DNA of 64,000 bases from Voacanga thouarsii (lineage: Eukaryota > Streptophyta > Magnoliopsida > Gentianales > Apocynaceae), in NCBI GenBank assembly GCA_026120185.1, contig JANUWF010002439.1, positions 124,001 through 188,000 of the forward strand, given 5' to 3'. Both the position numbers and the translations under genes were made by a program. Position 1 is the stretch's first letter; every line of letters begins with the position of its first letter. The notes beneath the pieces were generated by a model. It did not search any database and had not been told where the DNA came from. It saw only the letters and a program-made list of their open reading frames with translations. Shown here in pieces: positions 21,314 through 33,725 of this stretch.

Positions 21314-23504
21314 TGCAATACCCTACTAAAGCGCAACATAGACAATCACATAATTAATTAAATTAAGTACGCATTATCAATTAAATGAATTAATTGCGAC
21401 TATTTCATGTATTCATTATTCTAATTTTCTTAGAGAAATAAATGCATTAAGATGATTATTTACATGATTTGTAATAAGTAATTTGTGCACAATTAACAAT
21501 TACATTACATATTTGTATTATATTTAGTAGGTAATTTAGTCAAAATTTACTAGTGTTTTATATCTCAAATAATGTTATATCAATGAATTTCCCTTTTAGA
21601 AAAATGCTTTTTTGAGCAAATTTAAATTTAAAAGTTTAGTGTCGTTTGATGATTTATAAGCCTTGGCCAAAACTGAGATAAACTCAATTTTGACTAATTG
21701 ATCCATTGACCCAAGAACATGCCCATAACTCATGGGCTATCTTGACCCATTAGAAAACATCTTAAATTACAACTCTTGGATTTAGGGTATATTTTGCCAA
21801 ATACATGTTAGCCAATAGATTAAAAATTACCCTAGTAAAAAACATTATTTTCTCCAATTTTTTCCCTATCTTGGGCGACAACCTCCTTCCCCTTTTATCT
21901 CAACTTTCTTCCTTTATTCCTCCATGAAAACAACTACCAAACTCCTTCCCCTTGAAGCTGGCCCAAAGTTTTGAAGAAGAAGAGGAATACCATTTCCTCT
22001 TAGTCCTTTCTCAACATAATGACATACCCTCAATTCTACAGCTGTTTCCCTCACCTATTCTTCAAGAAGACATAATTTATTTTGGGCAAGAAGGTTATGA
22101 TTACAGAGTAAAAAGATTGAACTAGCACCAATGTGAGTTTTGAGAAAATCATCTCCATTTTTTTTCCTCCTTGTTGGCCGAAATGTAGCCACTTTCTAAC
22201 CAAATGAATCTTAAATTTTGACACCATTTTTATATGTTATTTTGATGTACTAATGATATATTTAGGTTATACCTATTAGGAATCAAGAAAAGATGTCACC
22301 TTATCGCTAAAAATGCATTTTCATCCTTTTTTCTTCCTCTTGTGTTATTATGACAGAAAATAATATAATCAGTCCAGCTCAATATAAATTTCTTCCCATG
22401 CTCTTTTATACGATTCATTGAAGAAATATATTATATTAATGCCAAGTAAGTGTTGTTTGATGTGTATATGGAGTCTTTTGGATGAAGAATGCAATTTTCC
22501 TCTTTTTTCTTCATGCTGGATGAATTTATGTCTAGATGTACAGTTGGTATAATTTGTGAAAATGCTAATGTTTGGTGAGTTTTTTCTATGATAAATGATG
22601 TAGCTATGTTGTGGTTGAGTTATGCTATGTATGTGTGGTTATATATGCGGTGGATGAAGAGATTTGATGTTGTTAATGAGTTTGTATAATGGTGATAAAA
22701 CAGAGGATGGCTGGTTCTGTTCTGAAGTTGAATTGGGTCTTGTTTGTGAGATGAATTTTTGTTGATTACTTGATTAATTTTGAGTCCCTGAGAATTGTAT
22801 TAGGGACTAATATTATTGTGGTGTAAACTTTGCATGAAATAAGTGAAGAAAACTCAATTTAGTGAACCTTACACCAAAGCAATGCAATCTATACAGAAAC
22901 CTTTGTACAAATAGCCATCTTTAAACCCACGAAAATCCATTTTTCCAAAAATTCTTGTCATGATCTTTATATTGTAGAAACTTCAAGATGTTAGAAGATT
23001 CTAGAAAAAGAATCACCCAAAAATATATTCTAATTAATGAGATATGAATTTTTCAAGTTAACTAGTCAAAGCAGATTACTATTCACCCCGGGTTTTTATG
23101 TAAAAATTATTGGAGTCCTTTTTGTAGTAAACTTGGGAAGATAAATATATGATAATTCACCTCAAATATCAAGGTATTAAACTAGAAGTTTTGTAAAAAA
23201 AAAATAAAATGGTTTCCTTGATTAATTTAGTAGATAATTTTATCCTTTGTTTTATATTAAAAACAGAACTTAGTGGTTGAAGTGGGGAAATGAATATGTT
23301 TCAAGGAATAACTATAAATGTGGTGAAATTTGACTGAAATGGATTTTGTGTGATGTTTAGGATTATGGGGATTATATTTGTTAAAACTTTAGAAATTTTC
23401 CCAAATAATATGGTTTTGGATAACGACACCTGACACATTTATATAAAGAGACCTTTGATGAGAACCTTAATTTTTGCAAAGAATTTTTATTTCTTGGGGT
23501 GCTT
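21314..23504 (+). repeat. Element F 3' LTR, first part
   Basis: The sequence starts TGCAATACCC after the purine tract and runs to 23504, where element A is inserted between two copies of tgctt. It is AT-rich with no coding content. The LTR resumes at 60390. The two parts together are about 4.1 kb, similar to the LTRs of the related elements D (3.9 and 4.2 kb) and A (4.5 kb). Confidence 0.8.
23500..23504. other. Target-site duplication of element A (tgctt)
   Basis: tgctt at 23500-23504 recurs at 60390-60394, nearly 37 kb away. This proves that the two flanks belonged to one locus and that the LTRs at 23505 and 55931 belong to the same insertion. Confidence 0.9.
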
Positions 23505-26465
23505 TGTAACAACCCACGCCCCTATTAGGGCTAGGGATGTCGCCTCGGCCACAAGACAAAGTGTCTTTATAACTAGGACACACAAAATAAAAAATATGAA
23601 TAATTCAACATTAAACTTATTTACAACCCAAGCAAATTATTTTAATTAATAAATAATAAGTAACAAATAAAATTAAGAATAAATAAATTTTAATATAAAT
23701 AATATTTATGGGTGTAGATAAAAGTTAGTCTTAGTAATAATAATAATATGATTTACAAAGTCATTTGATATTAATTAATTCTAATTTTTTTATTATTTAT
23801 ATTTAATAAAAATATTTTATTTATTTAACTAATAAAATAATAATATTTTAAATAATCTTCTATTTCAAACCTACACAATGTTTTTTCCGAATTTTGTAGA
23901 TTAAATTAAATGATAGTACTAACTAAATTAATAATAATAATGATAGTAAGAATAATTCTAAAATTAATAAAAATAGGTCTTACAATAATTGCTCTATTGC
24001 TAGAGAAGATCCATGAATATACTCATACATATAAGGATACAATAAATAACATGCTAATCTATCCAAGAACATAGACTTGAATTAACATATACAAACTCAT
24101 GGATGATCTTCTATTAGGCATAATATTACCTTTGGCTTCGTTGAAAAATAATATCATGAAGGCCTAATCAACAATTGTGGCATAATGTCTAACATGCATC
24201 AAAACATCCATAAATCTCTTTAATCATAATGAACATATAGTGATTCTAAAGTAAAACCCATAAGGTACAACATTCATTCCAATTCTCATGTCTTAATTCC
24301 ATCTCCCTCACCCACATACAGATCCTAAACCCTTACTTTATTCAATCAACCTATCAACATCTAAGAGTCTAGATTTTGAGAAGTAAATAGGAGATTAAGA
24401 AAGAAATACTTGATTGATGCTCGTTTGAAGAAGGATTCGCCTTCCTTGGTGAAGATCCTTGAGTGCTTGATAGTTTTTTAGTGATTCGAAAATAGTCCAT
24501 AGTTGGTCATCAACATTTTGGCCAAGAGAGAGGGAAAGAGTGAGAGAGGAATGAATAAGAGTAGATGAGATGAATAGAAGTTGAATAACAGAAGAAGAAC
24601 AAGAAGATTGTTCTTATTTTACCCTTTTGGTGTTCTTTGAATCTTCAACAAAAAATGGTGGTTTCATCCGTTCAAAAGTTCAACTTTGTGTGTTTTGGTA
24701 TTATAAAGTGTAGCAATGAAGAATATAGGTTGAATATTAATGGTTTAGAGTGTTTCGGAGTGATTGAAGGTGTTTAGGAGCGGTTTAGGCTTGAAGATGT
24801 GAAATGTGTGTTCTTGGTGTTTTTGAGAAAGTTTGAGAGAAGATGAATTTCGTGTGTGTTTGTGAGTGTGATGGCCGAATGGCTTAGCCTAGGGAGAGCT
24901 TTTGCTTATCCAAGAATGACAGAGAGAGTTTCAATTTTTTTTTTTAAATTCAAATTGAGAGAAAAGTAGAGTTGTTTGAAGTATAAGATTGGGTAATGGT
25001 CTTTGCTCTTGAAAGGTTCCTTGTCCTTCAATGGTGTATGGCTGAACTAGCTATGTTTTAACTAAAGGATAGTGAGGTGTTTCAGACTAAGGCTGGCTGA
25101 AAATAGCTATGAAATGGTAGAGGATTTTTCTGGTCTTATCAACTCGCTAAAGGTGTGTTTTAATGAAACAAAATCTAGAATTTTAATTTGAAATTTGAAC
25201 AAGTTTGGATAGAGTGAAGATAGGAACTTTTTGAGGTATGATAATGGAGTCCTATTACTCAAGATTGGTGGAGAAGCCAAGACATTCAGTTCATGGCTGT
25301 ACAAGGGCCAAAATTTGGTGAAACTTGCTGGAGAATTTTGACCTTAGTATGAAGAGGCAAAGTTGAAAAAAAAAAAATTGGAATTGAAGCTCAAGAACAC
25401 TTGAAATGGAAATGGTTTTAGTGCAGAATTTTTAGTCTACTTTGGGACGATTTTTCAGCTGGAATTTAAGGGTGTTTGAAGGTACATTAATGGTGATTTT
25501 CCAGCCATCATTTTGAAGAAAAACAAAGAAAGTTCCAGCTATTCATATGTTCTAACGGATGGTTTCAAGTTCACGTGTAGTGTTGCTAGTTAGCTGGAAA
25601 AAAAATTCTGGTTTGGCATTGTTTGTAAAGCTACAAAAATTCAAGGAATTCCAACCTTCGTCCTCACATAAGATGGTTGGTTTTCTTGTAAGAATTGGGT
25701 AGCAAAGCTTGCTACAATTTTTGAAAAAAAACCTTGAAGAAAATCTGGAATATTTTCCAAATATTTGACCAAGACAAGAACAAGAAAAGATAATGTTATT
25801 GAAGAAATAGCTATGGTGTGTTGCTTGCAACCTCTACCTATTAGCCCTCTTCATTTTTGGCCACTCCTATCCCACAAGAGCTGGGATTTTCAAAATTCCA
25901 ATCTAGAGAATTATCTCAGAATTCTTGTGATTAGAAATTAATTAAAGATTCAAGAATAGTTTAAATTTCAAAGATGTTAGGACAAGGCTAGCAAAATTAA
26001 TGGAGACAAGAATTCTTCTAGAATTCTTTTTAGGACAATACCACATGGTCAAGACATTACCATTGTGTCTTCCTTAAGATAACATTCCTATCGTTAAGGA
26101 ATGTAAGGAAAATGAAAATTCAAACATGACTAAGATAAATATGAATAAAACTTAAGTGATGGGATTTGAACTAAAGATTTTAGAGATTAAATCACAAAGC
26201 TCTAACTACTTAACCACATCAATTCTTGTTCTTATTTTATCAACCATTAATCTTCTTATCTAAACCTCAAGCTATATTTCTATTTTGACCTCAAGCAAAA
26301 TTACCCTTTTACCCTTTCTACTCAACAAGCATAAATAAATCATATAACCTATAAACCACAATTCGAAGACACACAAAATCATTCAAAAGATATATTTTAT
26401 TCATGACGACATGATATGCATCCTATCCCTTTTACTCTAGGGTAGGTTTTAGGTGGGGTTTCACA
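23505..26465 (-). repeat. Left (3') LTR of element A (internally deleted)
   Basis: The LTR is 2961 bp, starts TGTAACAACCC and ends GGTTTCACA. It matches 55931-60389 at both ends but lacks about 1.35 kb that the partner holds between about 56062 and 57395: the junction is at about 23630, in acaacccaagcaaattat followed by tttaattaataaataat. The triplet repeat that is long in the partner is only a few units here (23737-23749). It contains a tRNA-like sequence at 26157-26222. Confidence 0.92.
26157..26222 (-). other. tRNA-like sequence in the A left LTR
   Basis: The minus strand reads TGGTTAAGTAGTTAGAGC (A-box-like, 26199-26216) and then TAGTTCAAATCC (B-box-like, 26162-26173), with tRNA-like spacing of 25 bases. 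The same feature is in the partner LTR at 60081-60146 and in both LTRs of element D. It has no convincing cloverleaf and should not be taken as a functional tRNA gene. Confidence 0.6.
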
Positions 26466-26478
26466 TCCTCCCCTCCTT
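26466..26478 (-). promoter_or_regulatory. Polypurine tract of element A
   Basis: The minus strand reads AAGGAGGGGAGGA directly before TGTGAAACC, identical to the tract of element D at 38626-38638. Confidence 0.92.
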
Positions 26479-26511
26479 AGAATAATTTCGTCCCGAAATT
26501 CAGGCATACAT

Positions 26512-27226
26512 TTATCTTAAGTCGGGATATTTCCGCTTTACCCATTCTTCCATTTCCCACATGGCATCTTAAGTGCGATGATGCTCCCATTGTACCTTTA
26601 CCATAGCAATCTACTTATTCCGAAGAGCCTTGATACTTCGGTCTAAAATTTTCATAGGTTTCTCGATGTAGCTCAAGTTAGGTTGCTATACCAACGGTTC
26701 ATCATTCAACACATGCCCAAGGTCGGCATTGTACTTCTTTAACTGAGACACATGGAATACATTGTTTATTCCTGTCAACCCATCCAGTAAGTCTAGTCGA
26801 TACACCATCGGTCCAATTCTTTCTGTTATTGGAAACAGTCCCAAATACTCGAATTTAGCTTTCCACCTTTCGAATGCTTCAAAATTCTTCTATTCGGTGT
26901 CAACCTTAAGAACACAATGTCTCCTACTTGAAATTCTAACTCCCTTCACCTATCATCTGCATTACTTTTTTGTCGGCTCTGGGTTGTTTTCAAGCTTTCT
27001 CTGATTAGCTTTACCTTATCTAACATATCCTAAACACAGACTTCTCCAAACTTGCTTATATGGCGGTCTTCCAACCAACTCTAGTATAGTGGTACTTGAC
27101 ACTTACGTTCATACAATGCTTTATACAGGGCCATTCCAATTGAAGAATGCTAGCTATTATTGTAAGCCAATTCTGCATACGGTACACATTCAATCCATTT
27201 ATCCCCAAAATCCAATACACAAGCTC
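26512..27226 (-). pseudogene. Element A integrase C-terminus and chromodomain
   Basis: Minus-strand translation gives V-G-D-I-V-F-L-K-like remains, then a chromodomain with Y-I-E-K-P-M-K-I-L-D-R-S-I-K-A-L-R-N-K, stop, I-A-M-V-K-V-Q-W-E-H-H, stop, D-A-M-W-E-M-E-E-W-V-K-R-K-Y-P-D-L, and the natural stop at 26512-26514. The first internal stop (TAG) falls on the same codon as a stop in element F. The second (TAA) falls on the same codon as a stop in D. The region between 26730 and 27226 encodes the degraded integrase C-terminal half. Confidence 0.82.
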
Positions 27227-27840
27227 TTAACATGTCTTCCAATATATGAATAACCTTTTTTGACTGACCATCGGTTTGTGGATGTGCGTTGTACTAAACT
27301 TTAGACTAGAACCCATTAATTCTTGAAACTTACCCCAAAATTGGGATGTAAATCTCGGGTTTCGGTCGGACACGATACTTGAAGGCACTCCATGCAAGCT
27401 GACTATCTCTCGCACAGATGTTTGAGCTAACTTCTCAATTGAATCCCTTACGTTCATTAGTATAACATGTGCTGACTTGGTCAATCTATCTACCACTACC
27501 CATATGGCGTCCTTTTGGGTCCTTGCCATAGGGAGTCCGGTAACAAAGTCCATAGTCACCTCTTCCCATTTTCACTCAGGTAACGATAACAGTTGCAGCA
27601 ATCCTATCTTGTGCTCCACTTTAACTTTCTGATAGGTTAGACATGTGGAGACATACTTTACCATGTTCTTCTTCATTTCGGGCCACCAATACTCCTTCTT
27701 CAAATCCTAATACATTTTTACTTCTCCCGAATAAATAATGTACTTATTTTTATGAGTCTCTTCCAAAATCTTAACCTTTAGCTAGTGCTCATCAGGTACA
27801 CATAAACGATCTCGAAAATACATCACTCCCATTTCGTCCT
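27227..27840 (-). pseudogene. Element A integrase core (broken)
   Basis: A 110-residue frame (27559-27227) reads M-T-M-D-F-V-T-G-L-P-M with the first catalytic Asp kept, V-V-V-D-R-L-T-K-S-A-H and I-V-S-D-R-N-P-R-F-T-S-Q-F-W with the second. A frameshift then damages the H-P-Q-T-D-G motif. The region 27840-27560 holds the zinc-binding part ([16 protein letters not shown]) with stops, including a TAG at 27839-27841 at the same codon as the TAG at 40007-40009 in D. Confidence 0.85.
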
Positions 27841-28668
27841 ACCAGAAATTACTACCTTGCCATTTAAGCTCTTTGTCCTTGAAAAGTTGAAACTCTGCAT
27901 TACTTTGCTGAGCTTCGATGATTTCCCGCCCTAGGTCTGGTATCAATCTCAGAGTGCTAACAACAATCCTCTCTTCTTGCACTTTTGTCTTTCTGTCCAA
28001 CACCTCTTGGACTGCTTGAACCTCTTGCACTCTCAGTATGGCCATTGTGGCTCTACAACTCAGGGCATCAACAACAATATTAGTCTTTTTGGGGTGGTAG
28101 TTGATAGTATAACGGTACTCTTCCAAAAATTTCATCCAACTCCACTACCTCAAATTCAAGTCCTTATAGGAGAAGATGTATTTCAGGCTCTTGTAGTTGG
28201 TAAACACCTTCTATTCGGCTTCATACAAGTAATGCAGCCATTTTTTAAAGCAAATACAATGGCAGCCAGCTCCAAATCATGCGTTGGATAATTGACTTCA
28301 TCAGGCTTCAACTTCAGAGAGGCATAGGCTATTACCTTCCTATCCTGCATCAATACCACTCCTAAACCTTCCTTTGAAGCATCAGTATACAGAGTGTAAG
28401 GCTTATCTCCCTCTAGCAAACTCAGCACTGGTGCCGTCATTAACCTCCACTTTAGCTCCTGGAAACTCTTTTCGTATTTCTCACTCCAGATAAAGGGTAC
28501 ATCCTTTCTCAGCAATTGGGTCATAGGTGATGCTAGCGTAGAGAACCCTTTAATAAACCACCTATAACAGCCGACCAATCCCAAGAAGCTTCGAATCTCT
28601 ATGATGTTCTCTAGTTTCTTTCCAATCTGAAACTGCTTCAACTTTTGCTGGGTCCACTTTGATTTCAT
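27841..28668 (-). pseudogene. Element A RNase H
   Basis: Two frames cover the domain. 28668-28183 has [16 protein letters not shown] (RT end), [13 protein letters not shown] (first RNase H Asp), [26 protein letters not shown] (Glu). 28135-27841 has Y-H-P-K-K-T-N-I-V-V-D-A-L-S, then an L-R-V-Q-E-V-Q coiled, charged linker. A frameshift near 28180 separates them. The alignment with D is collinear. Confidence 0.87.
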
Positions 28669-29306
28669 CCTTGGTTACCACATGGCCAAGGAACGACACA
28701 CTATCTAGCCAAAATTCGTACTTGCTAAATCTTGTATAAAACTTGTGCTCTCTTAGCTTCTCCAATACCAGCTTCAGATACTCTCCATGATCCTCGGGAC
28801 TCCTGGAGTGTATGAGTATATTGTCAATGAATACCACCATAAACTTATCTAGGTAGGGTTGGAAAACTCGATGCATCAAATCCATAAACATTGCGGGTGC
28901 ATTTGTCACTCTAAAAGACATCACTACAAACGCGGAGTGACCATATCTTGTGTTGAAGGTTGTCTTAGGAATACCCTCCTTATTTATCCTCACTTGATAA
29001 TATCCCTGCCTTGAATCTAATTTGGAATAACAACTGGAGCCTTGCAACTGGTCAACAGCTCATCAATTAACGGTAGAGGATACTTATTCTTGATGGTCAG
29101 ATTGTTCAACCCCCAATAATCAATACACAACCTCAAAGTCCTATCCTTCTTTTTCATGAATAGCACTGGAGCTCCCCAAGGTGACATGCTAGGTTTTATG
29201 TAACCTTGCTTCACCATTTCCTCGAGATGCTCCTTTAGTTCCTTCAACTCTGCTGGTGCTATCCGATATGGGGTTTGGGATACAGGTTTCGCTCCTGGAA
29301 TTAGAT
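28562..29306 (-). pseudogene. Element A reverse transcriptase
   Basis: Two overlapping frames are present. 29247-29017 has [20 protein letters not shown] and L-R-L-C-I-D-Y. 29047-28562 has [28 protein letters not shown] and the active site V-F-I-D-N-I-L-I-H-S, then F-L-G-H-V-V-T-K-D. The active site is normally F-I-D-D, as in element D, so the second catalytic Asp is Asn. Frameshifts at about 29030 and about 28600 add to the damage. Confidence 0.9.
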
Positions 29307-30637
29307 CTATGGTGAACTCAACTTCTCAGTTGGGTGGTAGAAAGTGAGTTTCACAAGAAACACATCGGGAAAATCTCTTACCACCTCGGTATCTTCGAGG
29401 GTGCACTGATCCTTCAGCTTGTTTATTACGTAAGCTAGATATCCTTGACAACCTTGCTTCAATATTTTTTGGACTTTTGCTCTAGCTATCAAAAACTTCA
29501 ACTTTTTTACCCGCTTGCAATTGAACTCTAGCACATAGCATCCCGGTCTAATGAACTGGATGGACTTATTTTTACAGTCTACTTTAGCCTCATGCTTAGA
29601 TAGCCAATCCATACCTAAAATCAAGTCGTAGTCATCAATAGCTAAGACCATCAAATCTCCCCCCTAGCACTCTTTCCCCACTTCAATCTCATAATTTTGC
29701 ACATACCGATTTATTTGCACCATTTTTCCCAAGGGCGTACTCACCAACAAGGTAAAAGGTAGTTCTACTCCATCCCAACCCAAATGATATTCACAATTCT
29801 TGTTTAAATAGGAATGGATAGATCCAAGGTATATCAATGCATTAACAGAAAGATCTTAGACAGTAAATGTACCTTCCACGACCACTCCATCTGCTCCAAC
29901 TTCCTCTCGGTTAAGAGCGAAAACCTTCGCTTTCACTTGTGGCTTTTGAGTTCCACTTTCGGAGGCTCCTACAGTATTGGCTCGATTGGCTCCTGCAGTC
30001 AGGGCCGGGTTTCCTTGCCCGATTCAGAGAAGTTTTGGGCAGGCGTTTTGCAGATGAGTCGGATCTCTGCAATTGTAGCATTTCATCTTAATTCCCTTCG
30101 ACCAATAATTCTTTTTTACATGACCCTTCTTCTTGTTGTATCGGCACGACAGGAGATTCTGTGCAGGGCCAGCCGATGCTGTTCGTGCTTGCTTTCCTCA
30201 GTTCTGCCATTGCTAGATGGCAGGTCATTTATTGGGTTGCTACATCTGAAAGGGTCTCAGTGATTGTCTTAGCGACAAGAACGGCCTTGGTACCATCCTG
30301 CTTCGATCCTCGTTCTCAGTCCAAGTCATCGTGTCCACTGCCCCTAAATAAGTCGTCAATGGAGAATGTGCCATAGCCCTTCTCTGCTCCTACCTCAATT
30401 CTTTAACAAACTGCCTTGTTCAGTTCTGCTCAATGTCTACTAGCCTCTTGTAGTACTTTGACAATTAGGTAAAAAGAGCAGCATATTAAGCCATAATCAT
30501 GCTCCCTTGCTTCAAATTTTGGAATTCATCCTCCCTTTTCTCCACTATCCACTGAGGGATATACTCTGCTCTGAATGCCCTCACAAAGTTGTCCCATGTT
30601 CAGTCTTGATCTATCATTTCCTAGTCATCTTGGACCT
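29307..30637 (-). pseudogene. Element A gag C-terminus and protease
   Basis: From 30637 down the minus strand reads gag (Y-I-P-Q-W-I-V-E-K-R-E-D-E-F, L-K-Q-G-S-M, L-S-K-Y-Y-K-R-L-V), a zinc-knuckle region that has lost Cys residues (C-R-Y-N-K-K-K-G-H), a second knuckle-like M-K-C-Y-N-C-R-D, then the protease region and a 115-residue frame (29654-29307) with [15 protein letters not shown]. At least eight stops are scattered over it. It is continuous with 54662-55087 on the other side of the nested block. Confidence 0.85.
30633..30637. other. Target-site duplication of solo LTR B (gacct)
   Basis: gacct at 30633-30637 recurs at 54662-54666. Joined across it, the A gag reading matches the corresponding D gag stretch at about 42790-42815 without a gap. 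Confidence 0.9.
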
Positions 30638-32019
30638 TGATGTGTTCAGACTTAGGTATGAAAATCATACAAAACTAAGTACATTCCCAATCAAATTCAA
30701 ATTAAAATGTTAAACACAAATCACACATATGAGCAAGCGTACTCATCATTAACTGAGCATAGGGTTAAAACAAGTGTCGATTCTCAAGGAACAAGTAGAC
30801 ATTAATTACCCTTCTTTCATTATTTAACCGACTCGATAAAGTGAAAAATAAATAAAAATAAAAAATAAAAAATAAAAATAAAAATATGTACATGTCAAGG
30901 ATGTAGATTTATGTAACTCAAGCCATTGTTTAGACAAACATGATCTTAAAGAACTTAACCATTATCATAACCAATCATTCTCTTAGCACCATGAAGGAAG
31001 AAAGCAGACTCACTTTGATGGTTAATCCATGAAATCACTATCTTCTAGATAAATTAGAATCACTTGGTCCGTCTCAACTCATTCATCCAAAAGACGCATT
31101 AAATACAATCCTTAATTAAATTCCCTTGGTCTCAGCGAATTTAGAACATGAAATTAATCAATGAACCCTTGGTCTCGGAAGACATCAATCAATCTTCAAT
31201 TACCAGTTCTTAAACAATCAACCCCCATTGGTCCAGCAAGTCAATTGCCAACAGAATATGAAATTACTAAATCGAAACACCCATCAACCCCCTTTGGTCC
31301 AGCAAGTCAATGGATATAATCAACTAACTAATCTCGTAATAAGCATAAGTAACTGAATACAAAGAATAATAACCAATTAATCAAAAGATCAAATAATTCT
31401 AGAAATCATGAATATCTAAAACAATGTTGAATTACAATAAAACAATTAACATATCATTGTTCAAGAAAAAGAAAACAAAGTAAAAGAAAGAACTCATAGA
31501 CAAGCTTCCTTCTTCTTCATTTGAAAACCTTCTTGTATAACCCTCCTTGAACTTTGAAGAATTCTCCTTGGACTAAATGATTTTCTATGATGATCAATGA
31601 ATTCTTCCATTTTTCCTTGTGTTTTCCATCTATTTATAGGCTTAAGAGGTGCCTAAACTTGTGGGTACAAAGTTCTTGACCGAGTAGAAGTTGGAAGCTG
31701 CTAAAACTCTTTAGATTTCCAAAAATGCGCAGAAAGATCGCAGCACCGCCTAAGGGATAGACCACAGCCGGCGCCGCCTTAGTCCTTTGGAGCCAGCACC
31801 ACCTTAGTTCTATTTCTCCACTCGTCCGCCAATTTTTCTCCGAATTGTGTGTATACGTTCCAGAGTACAGCCAGCGCCGGTTCAAGCCTTGCAGCCGGTG
31901 CTTCCTTTGCTCTGCTTCGCGACGGTTTTGCTTTGTTTTACCCAAAATCCTGAGAAAATGACTAAAATACCTTTCCAAGGGTAAAATCTCAAATATGAAA
32001 GAATATGACTAGTTATTAC
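30638..32019 (-). repeat. Element B: solo LTR of the E family, first part
   Basis: The sequence starts TGATGTGTTCAGACTTAGG and is similar to 213-1570 and 7934-9280 throughout, including the TATA-like box (31631-31639) and the GC-rich cluster (31738-31930). It is interrupted by copia C at 32019 and resumes at 54598. The total without the insert is about 1446 bp, matching the E LTRs (1423 and 1409). No E-type internal sequence lies next to it, so it is a solo LTR. Confidence 0.92.
32015..32019. other. Target-site duplication of element C (attac / gttac)
   Basis: attac at 32015-32019 and gttac at 54593-54597 flank copia C with one mismatch. The uninterrupted E LTRs read agttattgcacaaaatg at this site, which shows the pre-insertion state. 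Confidence 0.8.
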
Positions 32020-33712
32020 AATTAGTGTTGTGCCCTAGAGACAATCACTTGTACCTTGTCTATTGCATATTAAATTAATAAGAGGCATTCTTTATCTTTC
32101 AGTTTGATTGTTAAATCTAAATATGTGTACAAACCGTTAGATAAAGTCCCTAGTACAACACAGTGTTAAGGAAATCATGATAGAGATCATGATGTGAGAT
32201 TCCTACTACATTATGCAGTGTTTGTACTTAAATAATCCACAGTCATAGTATTAATAAGACGGGACATTATGAATACGCCAAGATTGGCACATGTTATATC
32301 TCTTGATTGGATCAAGCGGTGGTTCTCATATCCGTGGGTATTGGGATACTCAGGATTAACGTGTGGATGCTTGTTTTGAAATAAGTTTATTAGATGACCT
32401 AGTTACGAGATAATCACTTGGATAACTATTTAGTTCCAGTGATAGAATCTCATTATAGTAAGTGTGCAAGTATCCTTAGACTTGAGATCTCCAAGGTACT
32501 TTGTTTATCGAGCGTTGTACTTTGATTCTAATCTTTGGAGTCTTATCTAGGACCGCCTATGGGATGGATATTGGGTACAACGTAAAGTAAACGAAAGTAG
32601 TTGAGAGGGTCAATAAAGGATTCACCACTCCTAATAGTAGGAGAGTATATCTCAAGGCCACTTGTAGAAATCATTACTCATGAAGTCCTTGGCCAAGGCG
32701 ACTATGTGATGGAAATGGTTCCAATTAATACGCATATCGAGTAATAGATTTCTTGAACAAGTACTAAAATATTTGGGCCAGAATTAATAATATTCTAGAG
32801 GGAATTGGCACTAATTCCATGCTCTAGACCGAATGAGATATTGTATGTTGAAAAGGAGTTTATTGCACTGATAATTTGCTATTGAAAGGTTCATGTCAAG
32901 CCACTTGACTTTCTGGACTTTTGGGTGGTCAAGAGTCATTGCTAGATGTCGCTCTTGATATGCTAAATATGAATTTATTAATTAGAGAATTAGTAAATTT
33001 AATCCTTTATTTTATTAAGGATTATTAATTCTAATATTGTTAGAATTAATTCATATTATGTTACCAATAAGACTAAGAAACCTAATGGGTCACACACAAT
33101 AAAGGTTTGAATGCTCAAATATATTATTTGATAATATTGTGGGGTTAATTAAGAGAAGGGAATATATTTATAGGTGAATTATAAGTTTGTTATAATTCAT
33201 GGGACCTAATTGTAATTAAGTAAACTTCAAGGACCAATTTGTTGACAATTGGACGTTGAAGGACTAAGTTGCAATTTATGGTAATTATAAATCTATAAAT
33301 AGAAGGAAATGGTTTCCTTAGGGTTAGAGACAGACTATTCACGCAATAATAGAGAAACTGTTTCTCTGCCTCTCTCTTGATCAAACCCTAGCCGTCTCTC
33401 TTCTTGATCAAAACCCTAACCTCCCGAATTCTACTAGCATAGAATTGTGAGATTCTGAGCATTCAACCTTGTGTGGATTATCATTAGAGGGAGTTCTTTC
33501 TTGGACTTCAGTTGAGCAGCAGTGAACGGTTTTGGATAATCTGGATCGCGCCTGCGTTCTTGTTTCTGAAATCTTTGAATTCCGGCTTCACGAGGTAATA
33601 AACGCAATCTTCTCCTTTTTCCCGTTTCTATTGCAAACCCGTGATCCATGGCTTGGATTTCTTGTTGTTTTCCGCTGCGCTTAATCTGATTATGCATGAT
33701 AGAAATCCTACA
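32020..33712 (+). repeat. Left (5') LTR of element C
   Basis: The LTR is 1693 bp and pairs with 52900-54592. The partner begins TGTTAGTGTTGTGCCC; here the first two bases are aa instead of tg. It ends AATCCTACA, followed by the primer-binding site. A TATA box CTATAAATAG is at 33293-33302, suggesting transcription starts about 30 bases further on. Confidence 0.95.
33293..33302 (+). promoter_or_regulatory. TATA box in the C 5' LTR
   Basis: CTATAAATAG is the best TATA match in the LTR and recurs at 54173-54182 in the 3' LTR. It lies about 410 bases before the LTR end. Confidence 0.6.
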
Positions 33713-33713
33713 G

Positions 33714-33725
33714 TGGTATCAGAGC
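33714..33725 (+). promoter_or_regulatory. Primer-binding site of element C (initiator-Met type)
   Basis: TGGTATCAGAGC lies one base after the LTR end and is complementary to the 3' end of initiator tRNA-Met. Confidence 0.95.

Noticed and set aside
29814..30376. Plus-strand open frames of 149 and 71 codons
   Set aside because: Antisense to the A gag and protease region, which has clear minus-strand similarity to D.
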